Source: Parvularcula sp. IMCC14364
GTDB taxonomy: Bacteria > Pseudomonadota > Alphaproteobacteria > Caulobacterales > Parvularculaceae
Direction: 5' to 3'
Length of the DNA stretch: 64,000 nt
Assembly: GCF_030758415.1 (NCBI RefSeq)
Contig: NZ_CP132334.1
Location: 2,802,001-2,866,000, forward strand
Positions 39,781-48,833 of the stretch are shown here, piece after piece (positions within the stretch are counted from its first letter, which is position 1; each line of letters opens with the position of its first letter). Both the position numbers and the translations under genes were made by a program. The notes under the pieces are model-generated. The model was not told the origin of the DNA, ran no database searches, and saw only the letters and a program-made list of their open reading frames with translations.

Positions 39781-41100
39781 ATGGCAGAGCATGATGAAGA
39801 TAACGGCAGTGCAGTGCCCAGCCACCGGTTGTCACGTCTTGCCCGGTTTACCGGCCTTGCCGGCAGCATAGCTGGCAACATGGCTGTTGAAGGGGCGAAG
39901 CAACTGGCCCGCGGGGACCGCCCTGCCATGTCCGATCTGTTGCTCACACCTGCAAATGCCCGAAAGGTCGCCGACCAGCTGGCAAATTTGCGCGGGGCCG
40001 CGATGAAAGTTGGCCAGCTTCTCTCTATGGATGCCGGTGAGCTGCTACCGCCAGAACTTGCGGACGTCCTGTCTCGCCTGCGCGCCTCTGCTGAACCAAT
40101 GCCCGCCGCGCAGCTGCGCCGCGTGATGAGCGACAGTTGGGGCCGGGACTGGTTACGAAATTTTTCGCGGTTTGATGTGAAGCCCGTTGCTGCTGCATCC
40201 ATTGGCCAGGTACACAGGGCCAAGACCCGCGATGGCCGCGATCTGGCCGTAAAAGTTCAATATCCGGGGGTTCGTGAAAGCATCGACAGCGATGTGGACA
40301 ACCTGGCAACCCTTATCCGGATGGCTGGTGTTCTGCCACAGGGCGTAAATGTTGCACCGCTCCTGACGGAGGCAAAACGCCAGTTGAAAGAAGAGGCGGA
40401 TTATATTTGCGAAGGCGCATACCTGAAACGATATGGCGACCTTCTGGAAGGCGCGCAGGATTATCAGGTGCCAACCTTCCACGCAGATCTCACAACACAA
40501 AACGTTTTGTCCATGGACTATGTTGGGGGAGTGCCCGTGGAAAGCCTGACTGACGCCCCGCAAGAAGAGCGCGACCATGTCGTCACACTACTGATCAACC
40601 TGGTCTTCCGGGAGATGTTCGACTTCAACCTGATGCAGACTGATCCGAATTTTGCCAATTACCGTTATGACCGGGAGTCAAGACAACTTGTCCTTCTGGA
40701 TTTTGGCGCAACACGCGAGATTGATCCTGCTTTTGCCGGGAAATATCGGCAGCTTATGGTCGCAGGTCACGATCGTGACCATGAAGCCATCAAAAGGGCT
40801 GCCATTGATATCGGTTTTTTCGATGAAGCAACAGATTTGGCACATCAACAACTGATGGCAGAAGTTTTCGAGATTGGCCTTGAGCCACAGCGTCAGACTG
40901 GCCCTTTCGATTTCGGCAGCACAGACCTTGCAGAGCGATTACGCGAGAAAGGCCTGGAAGTGCGCAAGGACCGGGATTTTGCGCACTTACCGCCAATCGA
41001 TTCGCTTTATCTACACCGTAAATTTGGCGGTACTTATCTGCTGGCCAGTCGCTTGAAAGCCCGGGTGGATGTCAACAGCATTGCCAGTCAGTATCTGTAA
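39781..41100 (+). CDS. ABC1/AarF (UbiB-like) atypical kinase
   Basis: 439 residues. The ABC1 family N-terminal KxGQ motif is present as MKVGQLLSMDAGELLPPELADVL near residue 76, followed by the A-rich nucleotide loop AAASIGQVHRA near 139, catalytic lysine LAVKVQYPG, EADYICEGAYLKRY, and a DFGATR motif with LLDFG near 300. QTDPNFANY resembles the DxN catalytic loop. In bacteria this family includes UbiB (ubiquinone synthesis); this protein is shorter and lacks UbiB's C-terminal membrane helices, so UbiB itself is unlikely. Confidence 0.9.
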   Translation: MAEHDEDNGSAVPSHRLSRLARFTGLAGSIAGNMAVEGAKQLARGDRPAMSDLLLTPANARKVADQLANLRGAAMKVGQLLSMDAGELLPPELADVLSRLRASAEPMPAAQLRRVMSDSWGRDWLRNFSRFDVKPVAAASIGQVHRAKTRDGRDLAVKVQYPGVRESIDSDVDNLATLIRMAGVLPQGVNVAPLLTEAKRQLKEEADYICEGAYLKRYGDLLEGAQDYQVPTFHADLTTQNVLSMDYVGGVPVESLTDAPQEERDHVVTLLINLVFREMFDFNLMQTDPNFANYRYDRESRQLVLLDFGATREIDPAFAGKYRQLMVAGHDRDHEAIKRAAIDIGFFDEATDLAHQQLMAEVFEIGLEPQRQTGPFDFGSTDLAERLREKGLEVRKDRDFAHLPPIDSLYLHRKFGGTYLLASRLKARVDVNSIASQYL

Positions 41101-41106
41101 GGACGT

Positions 41107-41454
41107 TCACGCGCGCTGTGCACCAAGCATGATTTCCCGTATGTTTCCGTTGGTCTGGAATGTCAGCCACAAAAGATAGGCGCTCAGGAACAGCATTCCA
41201 CCAAATGCACCCATCACGGCAAGCAGCAAACCAATCGCAGAGAAATGATGACGCCAAGCAAGCCATGTCGCCGACAGAACAAGAAAGCACATGAAATCCA
41301 GATTGAACTGGCCCGGCCAGGCCATCTTTGCCATATCGCCAAAGAAAACGGGAATAAGCCCAATACCATGATTGGAAATAACGCTTCCCGTATAGACCAG
41401 TATGGTCAGAAACAGAACGATCAGTAAACCACGAAATGCCATCATGGTGTTCAC
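41107..41454 (-). CDS. Conserved small membrane protein
   Basis: 115 residues with three hydrophobic helices: residues about 6-24, 52-66 and 75-100. The segment SNHGIGLIPVFFGDMAKMAWPGQFNLDFMCFLVLSATWLAWRHHFS matches a family of small uncharacterised proteobacterial membrane proteins I remember but cannot name. Convergent with the ABC1 kinase gene and 59 bases downstream of a desaturase on the same strand, so it may be co-transcribed with the desaturase. Confidence 0.75.
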   Translation of the reverse strand: MNTMMAFRGLLIVLFLTILVYTGSVISNHGIGLIPVFFGDMAKMAWPGQFNLDFMCFLVLSATWLAWRHHFSAIGLLLAVMGAFGGMLFLSAYLLWLTFQTNGNIREIMLGAQRA

Positions 41455-41513
41455 TCCCTTTTTGTATCAGCAAAGATTACCCCAGCCTGTGGCAAAAGCC
41501 ATTACCTGCGAGA

Positions 41514-42386
41514 TCATGATTTCTGATCAAAGCCCGGATAAATGGCTGCGCCCGCAGCTATTAGTTCTTCGGAATGCCGCTCATACAGGCTTTTGTATCG
41601 GTAGAAGGGCACTTTGGGGTAGAGATGATGAATCAGATGATAGTTCTGAAACAGATACAGCCAGGTAAACAACTGACCGCGCACCCCTTGCGGCGTACCC
41701 AGCAGGCGTGAATTATCCAGCGGCGTGCCCACCTCTAGGTCATGATGTGGCGCCCAGTCGAGGATGAATGCCAATACAGGATACACAAGAAACGAGGGCA
41801 GTATCCACATCCAGAACACCTCAGCGCCATAGCCGCTCAGTATCAACACTGCCGCGATGGCCATAGGCACGGTTTGCTCAAGCAGACAGCGGGTGAGAAA
41901 AGCTGCGCGCGCCGGCATGTCTCGTGTCCACTTGATAACATGGTATTGATAATGCGGATAATGCGTCAGCAGGCGTAACAAAAGCGCAAAAGAATTACGA
42001 CCTGATATCCAGGCATCCGGATCCTTTTCCGGATCATTTGTATGGGAATGATGGCGCAGGTGAATATAACGGTGCATGGTAAGCGAATGGAATGGTACAG
42101 AAAAAAACAGGGTTCCAAAAAAAACATTCAGCCATGAAAGATGCGTGTGACGACCAATGAGACTGTCATGGATGATTTCATGTCCCACAGTATAACCCGC
42201 AACAAAAGCTGCCAGGTTGATCATTCCAGCAAGCCATAACGGCATAACGCCGGACAAAGCCAGCGCCGTGGCTGTGATGATCACTAGCAGGGTACCGACC
42301 CCAAGCCAGAATGTGACCCAGGCAAAGCGCCCGGTTTCCTGTTTGGCATCGGCTCTCAAATTTACGAGAAGGCCAAGATTACTCAC
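41514..42386 (-). CDS. Membrane fatty acid desaturase
   Basis: 290-residue di-iron membrane enzyme. Histidine boxes: HEIIHD near residue 68, HLRHHSH near 110, and a C-terminal HHLYP near 255, plus the HDLE segment. Four hydrophobic helices lie between them. This is the FA_desaturase (PF00487) pattern; the group also includes carotenoid ketolases and hydroxylases. No carotenoid genes are nearby, so a lipid desaturase is the better guess. Confidence 0.88.
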   Translation of the reverse strand: MSNLGLLVNLRADAKQETGRFAWVTFWLGVGTLLVIITATALALSGVMPLWLAGMINLAAFVAGYTVGHEIIHDSLIGRHTHLSWLNVFFGTLFFSVPFHSLTMHRYIHLRHHSHTNDPEKDPDAWISGRNSFALLLRLLTHYPHYQYHVIKWTRDMPARAAFLTRCLLEQTVPMAIAAVLILSGYGAEVFWMWILPSFLVYPVLAFILDWAPHHDLEVGTPLDNSRLLGTPQGVRGQLFTWLYLFQNYHLIHHLYPKVPFYRYKSLYERHSEELIAAGAAIYPGFDQKS

Positions 42387-42511
42387 TATCCAACTCTATT
42401 CCTGCGCAACATCGTTATCGATAAATTCAATACTCTTTGATAGTACACATAAATTTACCGCAGGCATAGTCTCGGCTTTAACAGTCCTGATAATCAGAGA
42501 TCAGGAAGAAA

Positions 42512-42538
42512 CGGGCAGCCGACATTGCCGACTGCCCG
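42512..42538 (-). terminator. Terminator of the fasciclin gene
   Basis: Dyad CGGGCAG ... CTGCCCG with a further paired GGC/GCC inside, just after the fasciclin stop on the minus strand, and followed (minus strand) by TTTCTTCC. A typical rho-independent shape with a short T-rich tail. Confidence 0.6.
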
Positions 42539-42549
42539 CGCTGGCAATA

Positions 42550-43068
42550 TTAGTGATGCTTTGGAGGCAACAGCACCTTGTCGATCACGTGGATAACGCC
42601 GTTGGACGTCTTTACATCAGCGATCACGACATCCGCATCATTGATGGTCACGCCGTTGTCGAGATCAATATTGATTTTTGCGCCGTTCACGGTTGCCGCC
42701 TGCATATCATCCTGCAAGTCCGTTGACAGCACTTTTCCGGCAACGACATGATACGTCAGTATAGAAACAAGCTGATCCTTGTTTTCAGGTTTCAGCAGCG
42801 TTTCAACAGTGCCAGATGGCAGCGCGGCAAAGGCAGCATCAGTTGGCGCGAACACGGTGAACGGCCCTTCTGAACGCAATGTCGCCTCAAGGCCTGCAGC
42901 CTGCACGGCAGCAACCAGTGTATTGAACGACCCATTGGCCACAGCTGTGTCAACAATGTCGGCCTTGGCAGACATTTCAGATTTGCTTTCATAATTGCCA
43001 GCATAGGCAACAGTCGTCGGGCCGGCCGCAGCAATGGCTGCTGCCGTGAGTTTGAGTACGCGTTTCAT
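42550..43068 (-). CDS. Exported fasciclin-domain protein
   Basis: 172 residues. Signal peptide ending around VAYA|GN, then one fasciclin (FAS1) domain: [47 protein letters not shown] and [24 protein letters not shown], with the H-box and VIDKVLLPP end typical. FAS1 proteins are adhesion or surface-associated modules. GGAGGTATCCC before the ATG is a strong ribosome site. Confidence 0.92.
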   Translation of the reverse strand: MKRVLKLTAAAIAAAGPTTVAYAGNYESKSEMSAKADIVDTAVANGSFNTLVAAVQAAGLEATLRSEGPFTVFAPTDAAFAALPSGTVETLLKPENKDQLVSILTYHVVAGKVLSTDLQDDMQAATVNGAKINIDLDNGVTINDADVVIADVKTSNGVIHVIDKVLLPPKHH

Positions 43069-43207
43069 GGGATACCTCCTTAAAATAACGCCAGTGAAGC
43101 CCGCGAAGCGAGCAACTTAGTTACGTCCCCAGATACGTACCCGCTGGCAAAGAGGATCACCGCGCGCGCATTACCTTTTGGTCAGGATTTCCGACAGCCA
43201 AACCTTC

Positions 43208-43426
43208 TCAGTCACACGGAATAATTTCCGAGACATAATCAATGTTGACGAAAGAGAACGCGCCGCCCTCCTGCACAATGCGCAGGAACTTGTCGTTGGA
43301 AAAGTCAGGGTCCTGCTGGAAATCGACCCAAACCGCCCCTTCACCCTTGTAACTGATCGTCTGTACTTCGACATCCTGATACATCAGCGCGTCCTTGTTG
43401 CGCCGGAAATGCACGTCATATCGCAT
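43208..43426 (-). CDS. Small conserved hypothetical protein
   Basis: 72 residues, starting at the ATG at 43426 with AAGGA about 9 bases upstream; an in-frame GTG at 43441 is less likely. The sequence is soluble and acidic at the C-terminus (EGGAFSFVNIDYVSEIIPCD). The codon pattern and the clear ribosome site support a real gene, but I do not recognise the family. It is divergent from the DUF1428 gene. Confidence 0.6.
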   Translation of the reverse strand: MRYDVHFRRNKDALMYQDVEVQTISYKGEGAVWVDFQQDPDFSNDKFLRIVQEGGAFSFVNIDYVSEIIPCD

Positions 43427-43524
43427 CGACTGTTCCTTCACTTGCCATTCATATCAATATACGGCCTCTTGCCAATCAGAGCCAGAGGGCCCAGGCTGCA
43501 AAAGCGTCAACTCAGGAGAAACCC

Positions 43525-43884
43525 ATGACATATGTAGATGGTTTTGTGTTCGCTGTACCAACCGCCAACAAGGAAAAACTGCGCGAACACGCGCTGCAAA
43601 TCGACCCGCTTTTCATCGAATATGGTGCACTCAAAGTCGTCGAGTGCTGGGAAGATGATGTGCCCGAAGGCGAAGTTACATCCTTTCCGCTTGCTGTAAA
43701 GCGGCAGGAAGGTGAAGCCATCTGCTTTTCCTGGGTCATCTGGCCCTCGAAAGAAGTGCGCGATGGTGCCATTGAAAAAATGATGGCCGACCCCCGCATG
43801 GAAGAAGAGGGAAGCAAGATGCCATTTGACGGCAAACGTATGATTTTTGGTGGCTTTCAGCCACTGGTTGAGCTGTCCGCCTGA
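43525..43884 (+). CDS. DUF1428 domain-containing protein
   Basis: 119 residues. MTYVDGFVFAVPTANKEKLREHA at the N-terminus, ALKVVECWEDDVPEGEVTSFPLAVK, FSWVIWPSKEVRDGAIEKMM and the C-terminal FDGKRMIFGGFQPLVEL identify DUF1428, a dimeric alpha-beta barrel family of unknown function (E. coli YbaA type). CAGGAGA lies before the ATG. Confidence 0.92.
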   Translation: MTYVDGFVFAVPTANKEKLREHALQIDPLFIEYGALKVVECWEDDVPEGEVTSFPLAVKRQEGEAICFSWVIWPSKEVRDGAIEKMMADPRMEEEGSKMPFDGKRMIFGGFQPLVELSA

Positions 43885-43965
43885 GGCATATTCCAACCGT
43901 ATAAATTTGCAGGGCACTGGCAGGTCCGTTAGGGTGTCGCAAAATTTACGCGTGAGGAGTGCAAA

Positions 43966-46164
43966 ATGAAGAAACTGATGATGAGCGCCGCTGTGCTGGC
44001 ACTTGCTGCCTGTGCTGACAACACTGCTGACACACAAACGCCTACTGCTGCGGCAGCCCCAGAAGCGGCTGAAACCGCCATCACCACAACCCTTGATTAT
44101 CCGGAAACTGTTACTGTGGATCAAACTGATGACTTTTTCGGTGTCAGCGTTGCTGACCCGTATCGCTGGCTTGAAGATGATGTACGCGTGAATGAAGACG
44201 TCGCCACCTGGGTCGATGCACAGAATGCTGTAACCGACGAATATCTTGGCACATTGCCCAACCGGGCAGCGATTGAAACGCGCCTCGGCCAGCTCTGGGA
44301 TTATGAGAAGTTCACCCTGCCAAACCGGGAAGGGGGCAAGTATTTCTTCCGCCGTAATGACGGGTTACAAAATCAGTATGTCTATTACGTGCAGGACGCC
44401 CTGGATGAGGAACCGCGTGTACTGATAGACCCTAATGACTGGTCTGAAGACGGCGCTACGGCCCTCTCCTCCACTGTGCCAAGCCCGGATGGCAGCCATG
44501 TGCTTTACGCCATTCAGGATGGCGGCACGGACTGGCGTACGCTCAAGGTCCTGAATGTGGAAACCGGGGAAACACTCGAAGACACAATAGAATGGGTCAA
44601 GTTTTCCGGCCTTGCCTGGGCACCCGATGGATCAGGCTTTTTCTATTCACGCTATCCAGCACCGGAAGAAGGTGAAACCTTCCAGTCCCTGAACTTCGAC
44701 CAGAAGCTGTATTTTCACAAGATCGGCGATGCGCAGGCTGCCGATACGCTAGTTTTTGAGCGCCTGGACAATCCGGAAATTTCCGTCAGGGCCTATGTCG
44801 CCGCCCAGCGCTTTCTCATTATCGCCATGTCCAAGGGGACAGACGATGTCTACGAGATTGCCGTTAAGGATCTGAATGATCCAGCCTCTGAGCCGGTGAT
44901 GATTATTGAAGGCTTCGAGAACGATTACATCTTCGTGGGAGCCTCAGACCGCACATTGTTTGTCCAGACGGATCGCAACGCGCCGCGTGGCCGCATTATC
45001 GCCATAGATCTCGATAATTTTGCTGAGGAAAACTGGCAGGAAATTATACCGCAATCAGACAATGTGCTTGTTGATGCGTCCATTGTTGGCGGCAAACTGG
45101 TCGCTGAATATATGGAAGATGTGAAGTCAGTCGTGCGCATGTACGAACTGGACGGCACACCAGCCGGCGTTGTGGACCTGCCAGGCCTCGGCAGCGCCAG
45201 CGGTTTTGAAGCTGCACAAGACGAATCAGAGACTTTCTATTCGTTCTCAAGCTATAATCGTCCGACCACCATCTACCGCTTTGATGTGGAAACTGGTGAA
45301 AGTACCGTCTTCAAACAACCCGAAACACCATTTGATCCATCTGCGTATGTGGTCAGTCAGGTTTTTTATCCATCCAGAGACGGCACACAAATCCCCATGT
45401 TCATCGCCCATAAGGAAGGGCTGGACATTTCCAATGGCGCACCGACATTGCTCTATGGTTATGGCGGGTTCAACATCTCCCTGCGCCCTTCCTTTTCCAT
45501 CACCAACTTTGCCTGGATGGAAATGGGCGGCGTCTTCGCACTTGCCAACCTTCGGGGCGGCGGTGAATACGGCAAGGAGTGGCATGATGCCGGGCGCCTG
45601 CTGGAAAAGCAGAATGTGTTTGATGACTTTATAACCGCAGGTGAATATCTGATCGCTGAGGGTTACACCTCCAACGACCAACTTTCGATCTACGGTCGCT
45701 CAAACGGAGGCCTTCTGGTGGGGACTGTCGTTAATCAGCGACCGGACCTGTTCGCTGCCGCCCTGCCTGCTGTGGGCGTGATGGATATGTTGCGCTTTGA
45801 CAAATTCACAGCAGGTCGTTTCTGGACAGATGACTATGGCAAGCCTTCCGAGAACGAGGCGGATTTCAGGAACAATTATAGCTACTCACCATATCACAAC
45901 ATACAGAATGGCACTGATTATCCTGCTGTGCTCGTGACCACAGCCGATACGGATGACCGTGTTGTGCCTGGACACTCGTTCAAATATATTGCTGCGCTGC
46001 AAGAAGCCGAAACAGGTAGCGCACCAAAACTGATCCGCATCGAGACAAGGGCGGGGCATGGTTCCGGCAAGCCAACAGAGAAGATCATTGAAGAATATGC
46101 GGATATGTGGGGCTTCATCGCCCATCATACAGGCCTCACCCTGCCAGAAGGTTATGGTGAATAA
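43966..46164 (+). CDS. Prolyl oligopeptidase (S9A), lipoprotein
   Basis: 732 residues. The N-terminus has a lipobox (LALAAC, Cys near 17), so the enzyme should be anchored in the outer or inner membrane facing the periplasm. A seven-bladed propeller (YRWLEDD to about 450) is followed by the alpha/beta hydrolase domain: nucleophile in YGRSNGGLLVG near residue 577, Asp in TADTDDRVVPGHS, and His in RAGHGSGKP near 705. It cuts short peptides after proline. GAGGAG precedes the ATG. A clear hairpin follows. Confidence 0.94.
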   Translation: MKKLMMSAAVLALAACADNTADTQTPTAAAAPEAAETAITTTLDYPETVTVDQTDDFFGVSVADPYRWLEDDVRVNEDVATWVDAQNAVTDEYLGTLPNRAAIETRLGQLWDYEKFTLPNREGGKYFFRRNDGLQNQYVYYVQDALDEEPRVLIDPNDWSEDGATALSSTVPSPDGSHVLYAIQDGGTDWRTLKVLNVETGETLEDTIEWVKFSGLAWAPDGSGFFYSRYPAPEEGETFQSLNFDQKLYFHKIGDAQAADTLVFERLDNPEISVRAYVAAQRFLIIAMSKGTDDVYEIAVKDLNDPASEPVMIIEGFENDYIFVGASDRTLFVQTDRNAPRGRIIAIDLDNFAEENWQEIIPQSDNVLVDASIVGGKLVAEYMEDVKSVVRMYELDGTPAGVVDLPGLGSASGFEAAQDESETFYSFSSYNRPTTIYRFDVETGESTVFKQPETPFDPSAYVVSQVFYPSRDGTQIPMFIAHKEGLDISNGAPTLLYGYGGFNISLRPSFSITNFAWMEMGGVFALANLRGGGEYGKEWHDAGRLLEKQNVFDDFITAGEYLIAEGYTSNDQLSIYGRSNGGLLVGTVVNQRPDLFAAALPAVGVMDMLRFDKFTAGRFWTDDYGKPSENEADFRNNYSYSPYHNIQNGTDYPAVLVTTADTDDRVVPGHSFKYIAALQEAETGSAPKLIRIETRAGHGSGKPTEKIIEEYADMWGFIAHHTGLTLPEGYGE

Positions 46165-46188
46165 CCGGAGCATCTAAGACATCAAATT

Positions 46189-46232
46189 TTGTCGGCGTGA
46201 TGGTGGCTATACAAGCCTCGTCACGCCGACAA
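46189..46232. terminator. Bidirectional terminator between the S9A peptidase and SDR genes
   Basis: Inverted repeat TTGTCGGCGTGA ... TCACGCCGACAA (12-base perfect arms, 20-base loop) between two convergent genes. T runs lie on both outer sides (AAATTTT left, AATTTTCTT right), so it can stop transcription from either side. Confidence 0.7.
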
Positions 46233-46270
46233 TTTTCTTATCATCCCCAAGCCAACATATTCGGTTCAGG

Positions 46271-47242
46271 TCAGGCTTCAGCCAGCATCTTCTCACTCAC
46301 TTCCCACAGGCGTTGGGCCGCTTCATCATCACAGGCCCAAGGGCGCACATGCTCCCACCGCTGAGAGTTTTCATCGGCCAGCCTGCCAATGTCACAGTCT
46401 TCACAATATACGCCGCCCCGCCCTGCCAGTTGAGGCGATGTTGCCGCCCAGATTGTTGTTGAAGCGCCCTGCTCTGGCGTTTTGAACATCGCCTGCACGG
46501 CATCCGGAATAGTGCCATCAGCATTCTTCCAGCCAAGCGCCACCATTTCCTCTTCCGGCAAATGACGTTGCAGGGGGGTAAAAATGCCGCCGGGGTGTAC
46601 AGCAAAGGCTCGCACGCCCTCAGCCTTGTATTTTGCGTCAAAGCCAACCGCAAAAAGACTATTCGCTGTCTTCGCCTGCCCATAGGCAACCCACTTATTA
46701 TACTCTTGATGATTGAAGTGCGGATCATCCCACAAAATGTCTGACATGGCGTGCGCCGTTGAAGAGAGCGCTACAACGCGCGCGCGCTCCGCCCGCACAA
46801 GCGCTGGTGCCAGCAATCGCGCCAGTTCCATATGCGCCAGATGATTGACCCCGAACTGGCTTTCCCATCCCGGTCCTATGCGCGTTAAGGGGCAGGCCAT
46901 AATGCCGGCATTATTGATTAACAGGTCAAGCTGCCGGTTGGTTTCCAGAAAAGCGTCAGCAAAGCGGCGCACACTGGCAATGTCTGCCAGGTCCATTTCC
47001 ATGACGATGGTCTGGCCAGCCATATCCTTCAACTCTGCTTCGGCAGCTTCCTTGCGCCGCGCCGGCACAACAACAGTTGCCCCCGCACTGACAAGCGCCC
47101 GTGTCGTTTCCGTGCCAATACCTGAATATCCACCGGTAACAATCGCAATCTTACCGCTGAGATCGACTCCCTCGATCACATCCAGTGCAGTTGATTTTGC
47201 ATGAAGGCCTGATTCTACAGGCACCTGATCTGATACTGCCAT
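46271..47242 (-). CDS. SDR-family oxidoreductase
   Basis: 323 residues from the ATG at 47242 (GGAGAAG just upstream; the ATG at 47257 is five codons earlier). TGGYSGIGTET is the NAD(P)-binding loop near residue 33; NNAGIMACPL, catalytic SSTAHA and YGQAK near 196 complete the active site. The length above 300 and the C-terminal half (GVYCEDCDIGRL) fit the retinol-dehydrogenase/WW-domain-oxidoreductase-like group. The substrate is not apparent. Confidence 0.88.
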   Translation of the reverse strand: MAVSDQVPVESGLHAKSTALDVIEGVDLSGKIAIVTGGYSGIGTETTRALVSAGATVVVPARRKEAAEAELKDMAGQTIVMEMDLADIASVRRFADAFLETNRQLDLLINNAGIMACPLTRIGPGWESQFGVNHLAHMELARLLAPALVRAERARVVALSSTAHAMSDILWDDPHFNHQEYNKWVAYGQAKTANSLFAVGFDAKYKAEGVRAFAVHPGGIFTPLQRHLPEEEMVALGWKNADGTIPDAVQAMFKTPEQGASTTIWAATSPQLAGRGGVYCEDCDIGRLADENSQRWEHVRPWACDDEAAQRLWEVSEKMLAEA

Positions 47243-47314
47243 GCGTTGCTTCTCCATTTTTTACCATCGTGGCAGGCCACAAAGGCAACAGCAAGAATGC
47301 AATTCAACAGTGCA

Positions 47315-47524
47315 TCACTTTCTACCCCGGAACAGAATGAAGGCACCAATTAGAAGAAACGGTATACCATAGAGAAAATAGACCCATGTACTGCCACTCT
47401 GCTCACCACCGATAAGCGAAGCAAACGCAATAACGGATTCTGCAACGACAATTAGCCCCACCGGCATAAGTATTCCAAAGGCGATCAGCACGATACCGAT
47501 AATAACGCTGATATTCTTACCCAT
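47315..47524 (-). CDS. Small membrane protein, two helices
   Basis: 69 residues from the ATG at 47524, with GGAGG 7 bases upstream. Two hydrophobic helices (ISVIIGIVLIAFGILMPVGLIVV and WVYFLYGIPFLLIGAFILF) end in a basic GRK tail. The reading frame is open for 38 more codons upstream but without signal. No family recognised. It lies downstream of the dipeptidase gene, overlapping nothing. Confidence 0.65.
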   Translation of the reverse strand: MGKNISVIIGIVLIAFGILMPVGLIVVAESVIAFASLIGGEQSGSTWVYFLYGIPFLLIGAFILFRGRK

Positions 47525-47600
47525 CCGAAGCCTCCTGCCCTTTGTGCTGATAAAGACTACTCTAATAAGGCTAATGTGAGAATGGCTTGGAGCGATCTTT

Positions 47601-48776
47601 TTAATCCGGCAGATGTGCTGCAAAAAAACGGATGGCATTTTCCCCCATCACCTGGCGCACTTCCTGCTCGCTCATGTCCTTTTCGAGTAGGGCTTCGGTC
47701 AGGACCGACAGCTCCGAGGCATCAAACGTGGTTGTCACGGTACCATCATAATCCGAGCCGAGTGCAATATGCTCTACTCCAAATGTATCGGCGGCATATT
47801 TGATAACATTGGCAATCCCTATGGGTGCATCTTCGCAGGTAACATCAGCCCAAAAGCCTATCCCTATCAAGCCTCCACGCGCAGCGATCTCCGCCATCAA
47901 CTCATCAGGGATATTCCGTGTCGCGTTACAGGCCGAATAGATACCAGTATGTGAGACCACTAGCGGTTCATCAGTCATCTCCAGCACATCACGCACAACC
48001 TGGTGCGAGGAATGCGCCACATCAATCATGATATCCATCTCAACCAGTTTGCGCACAACCTCTCGGCCAAATGGCGTCAGCCCTGCGCCGCTGGTGCCAT
48101 GAAGGGATCCACCGAGCTCATTATCAAAGAAATGCTGCAAGCCGACCATTCTGTACCCGGCATCATAAAGCTCTTCAAGATTCGCAATATCTCCCTCTAG
48201 TGGATGTGCCCCCTCCGTTGCCAGAATACCCACTAATACGGATTTGTCCTGCTGCCGCTCAACCAGCGCCTTTTCCAGATCACGTTTCGTGCGAGCAACC
48301 ACAAAACGACCATCTGATTCTGCCTCGAGGTCCGTTAGACGCTCAGCATGGTAGCGTGCCCGTTCGAACAGGGAATTCCAGGTTCTGCGTGGCCAACGCT
48401 GGGCAATTGCAAGCAGTGTGATCTGATCCGACTCCGCCGTATTTTTTTCATAGTTCTGACCGGCTGGCGTTTTGGTAACACTGGCAAAAACCTGCACAGC
48501 CACGCGGCCTTCGCGCAGACGCGGCAAATCCGTATGCCCACGGTCATGCCGTTTTGTCGGGTCGCGCATCCATAAAAGCATGTCGGAATGCAGATCAGCA
48601 ACCCGCAGGTCATCGTGAAAGGAAGTGACTGTATCTGATACTTCAATCGGCGCGTCGCGCTTGACGACATTCATGTCACGATCAGCTGTAACCGGCAGGT
48701 GCCAGAAAACCACGTAAGCGGCTACAACAACAGCCAGCAATAATGCACCCGTCAGTCCTTTTAGCAGTCCGGACAT
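47601..48776 (-). CDS. Membrane dipeptidase (M19)
   Basis: 391 residues. An N-terminal membrane helix (LTGALLLAVVVAAYVVFWHLPV) is followed by an M19 renal-dipeptidase-like domain: DLHSDMLLW (HxD zinc ligands) near residue 60, EGAHPLEGD near 190, DVAHSS near 250, VVSHTG and the GSDYDG segment near 343. Binuclear zinc enzyme that cleaves dipeptides, probably in the periplasm. AGGAGGTTGCG before the ATG is a good ribosome site. Confidence 0.93.
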   Translation of the reverse strand: MSGLLKGLTGALLLAVVVAAYVVFWHLPVTADRDMNVVKRDAPIEVSDTVTSFHDDLRVADLHSDMLLWMRDPTKRHDRGHTDLPRLREGRVAVQVFASVTKTPAGQNYEKNTAESDQITLLAIAQRWPRRTWNSLFERARYHAERLTDLEAESDGRFVVARTKRDLEKALVERQQDKSVLVGILATEGAHPLEGDIANLEELYDAGYRMVGLQHFFDNELGGSLHGTSGAGLTPFGREVVRKLVEMDIMIDVAHSSHQVVRDVLEMTDEPLVVSHTGIYSACNATRNIPDELMAEIAARGGLIGIGFWADVTCEDAPIGIANVIKYAADTFGVEHIALGSDYDGTVTTTFDASELSVLTEALLEKDMSEQEVRQVMGENAIRFFAAHLPD

Positions 48777-48833
48777 CGCAACCTCCTCTTATATTTTCAT
48801 ACAGGGTGCAAAACAGGGCCGCTTGCTGTCAAC

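Noticed and set aside
39781-41100. ABC1 kinase as UbiB
   Set aside because: It lacks the C-terminal membrane helices and no ubi genes are near.
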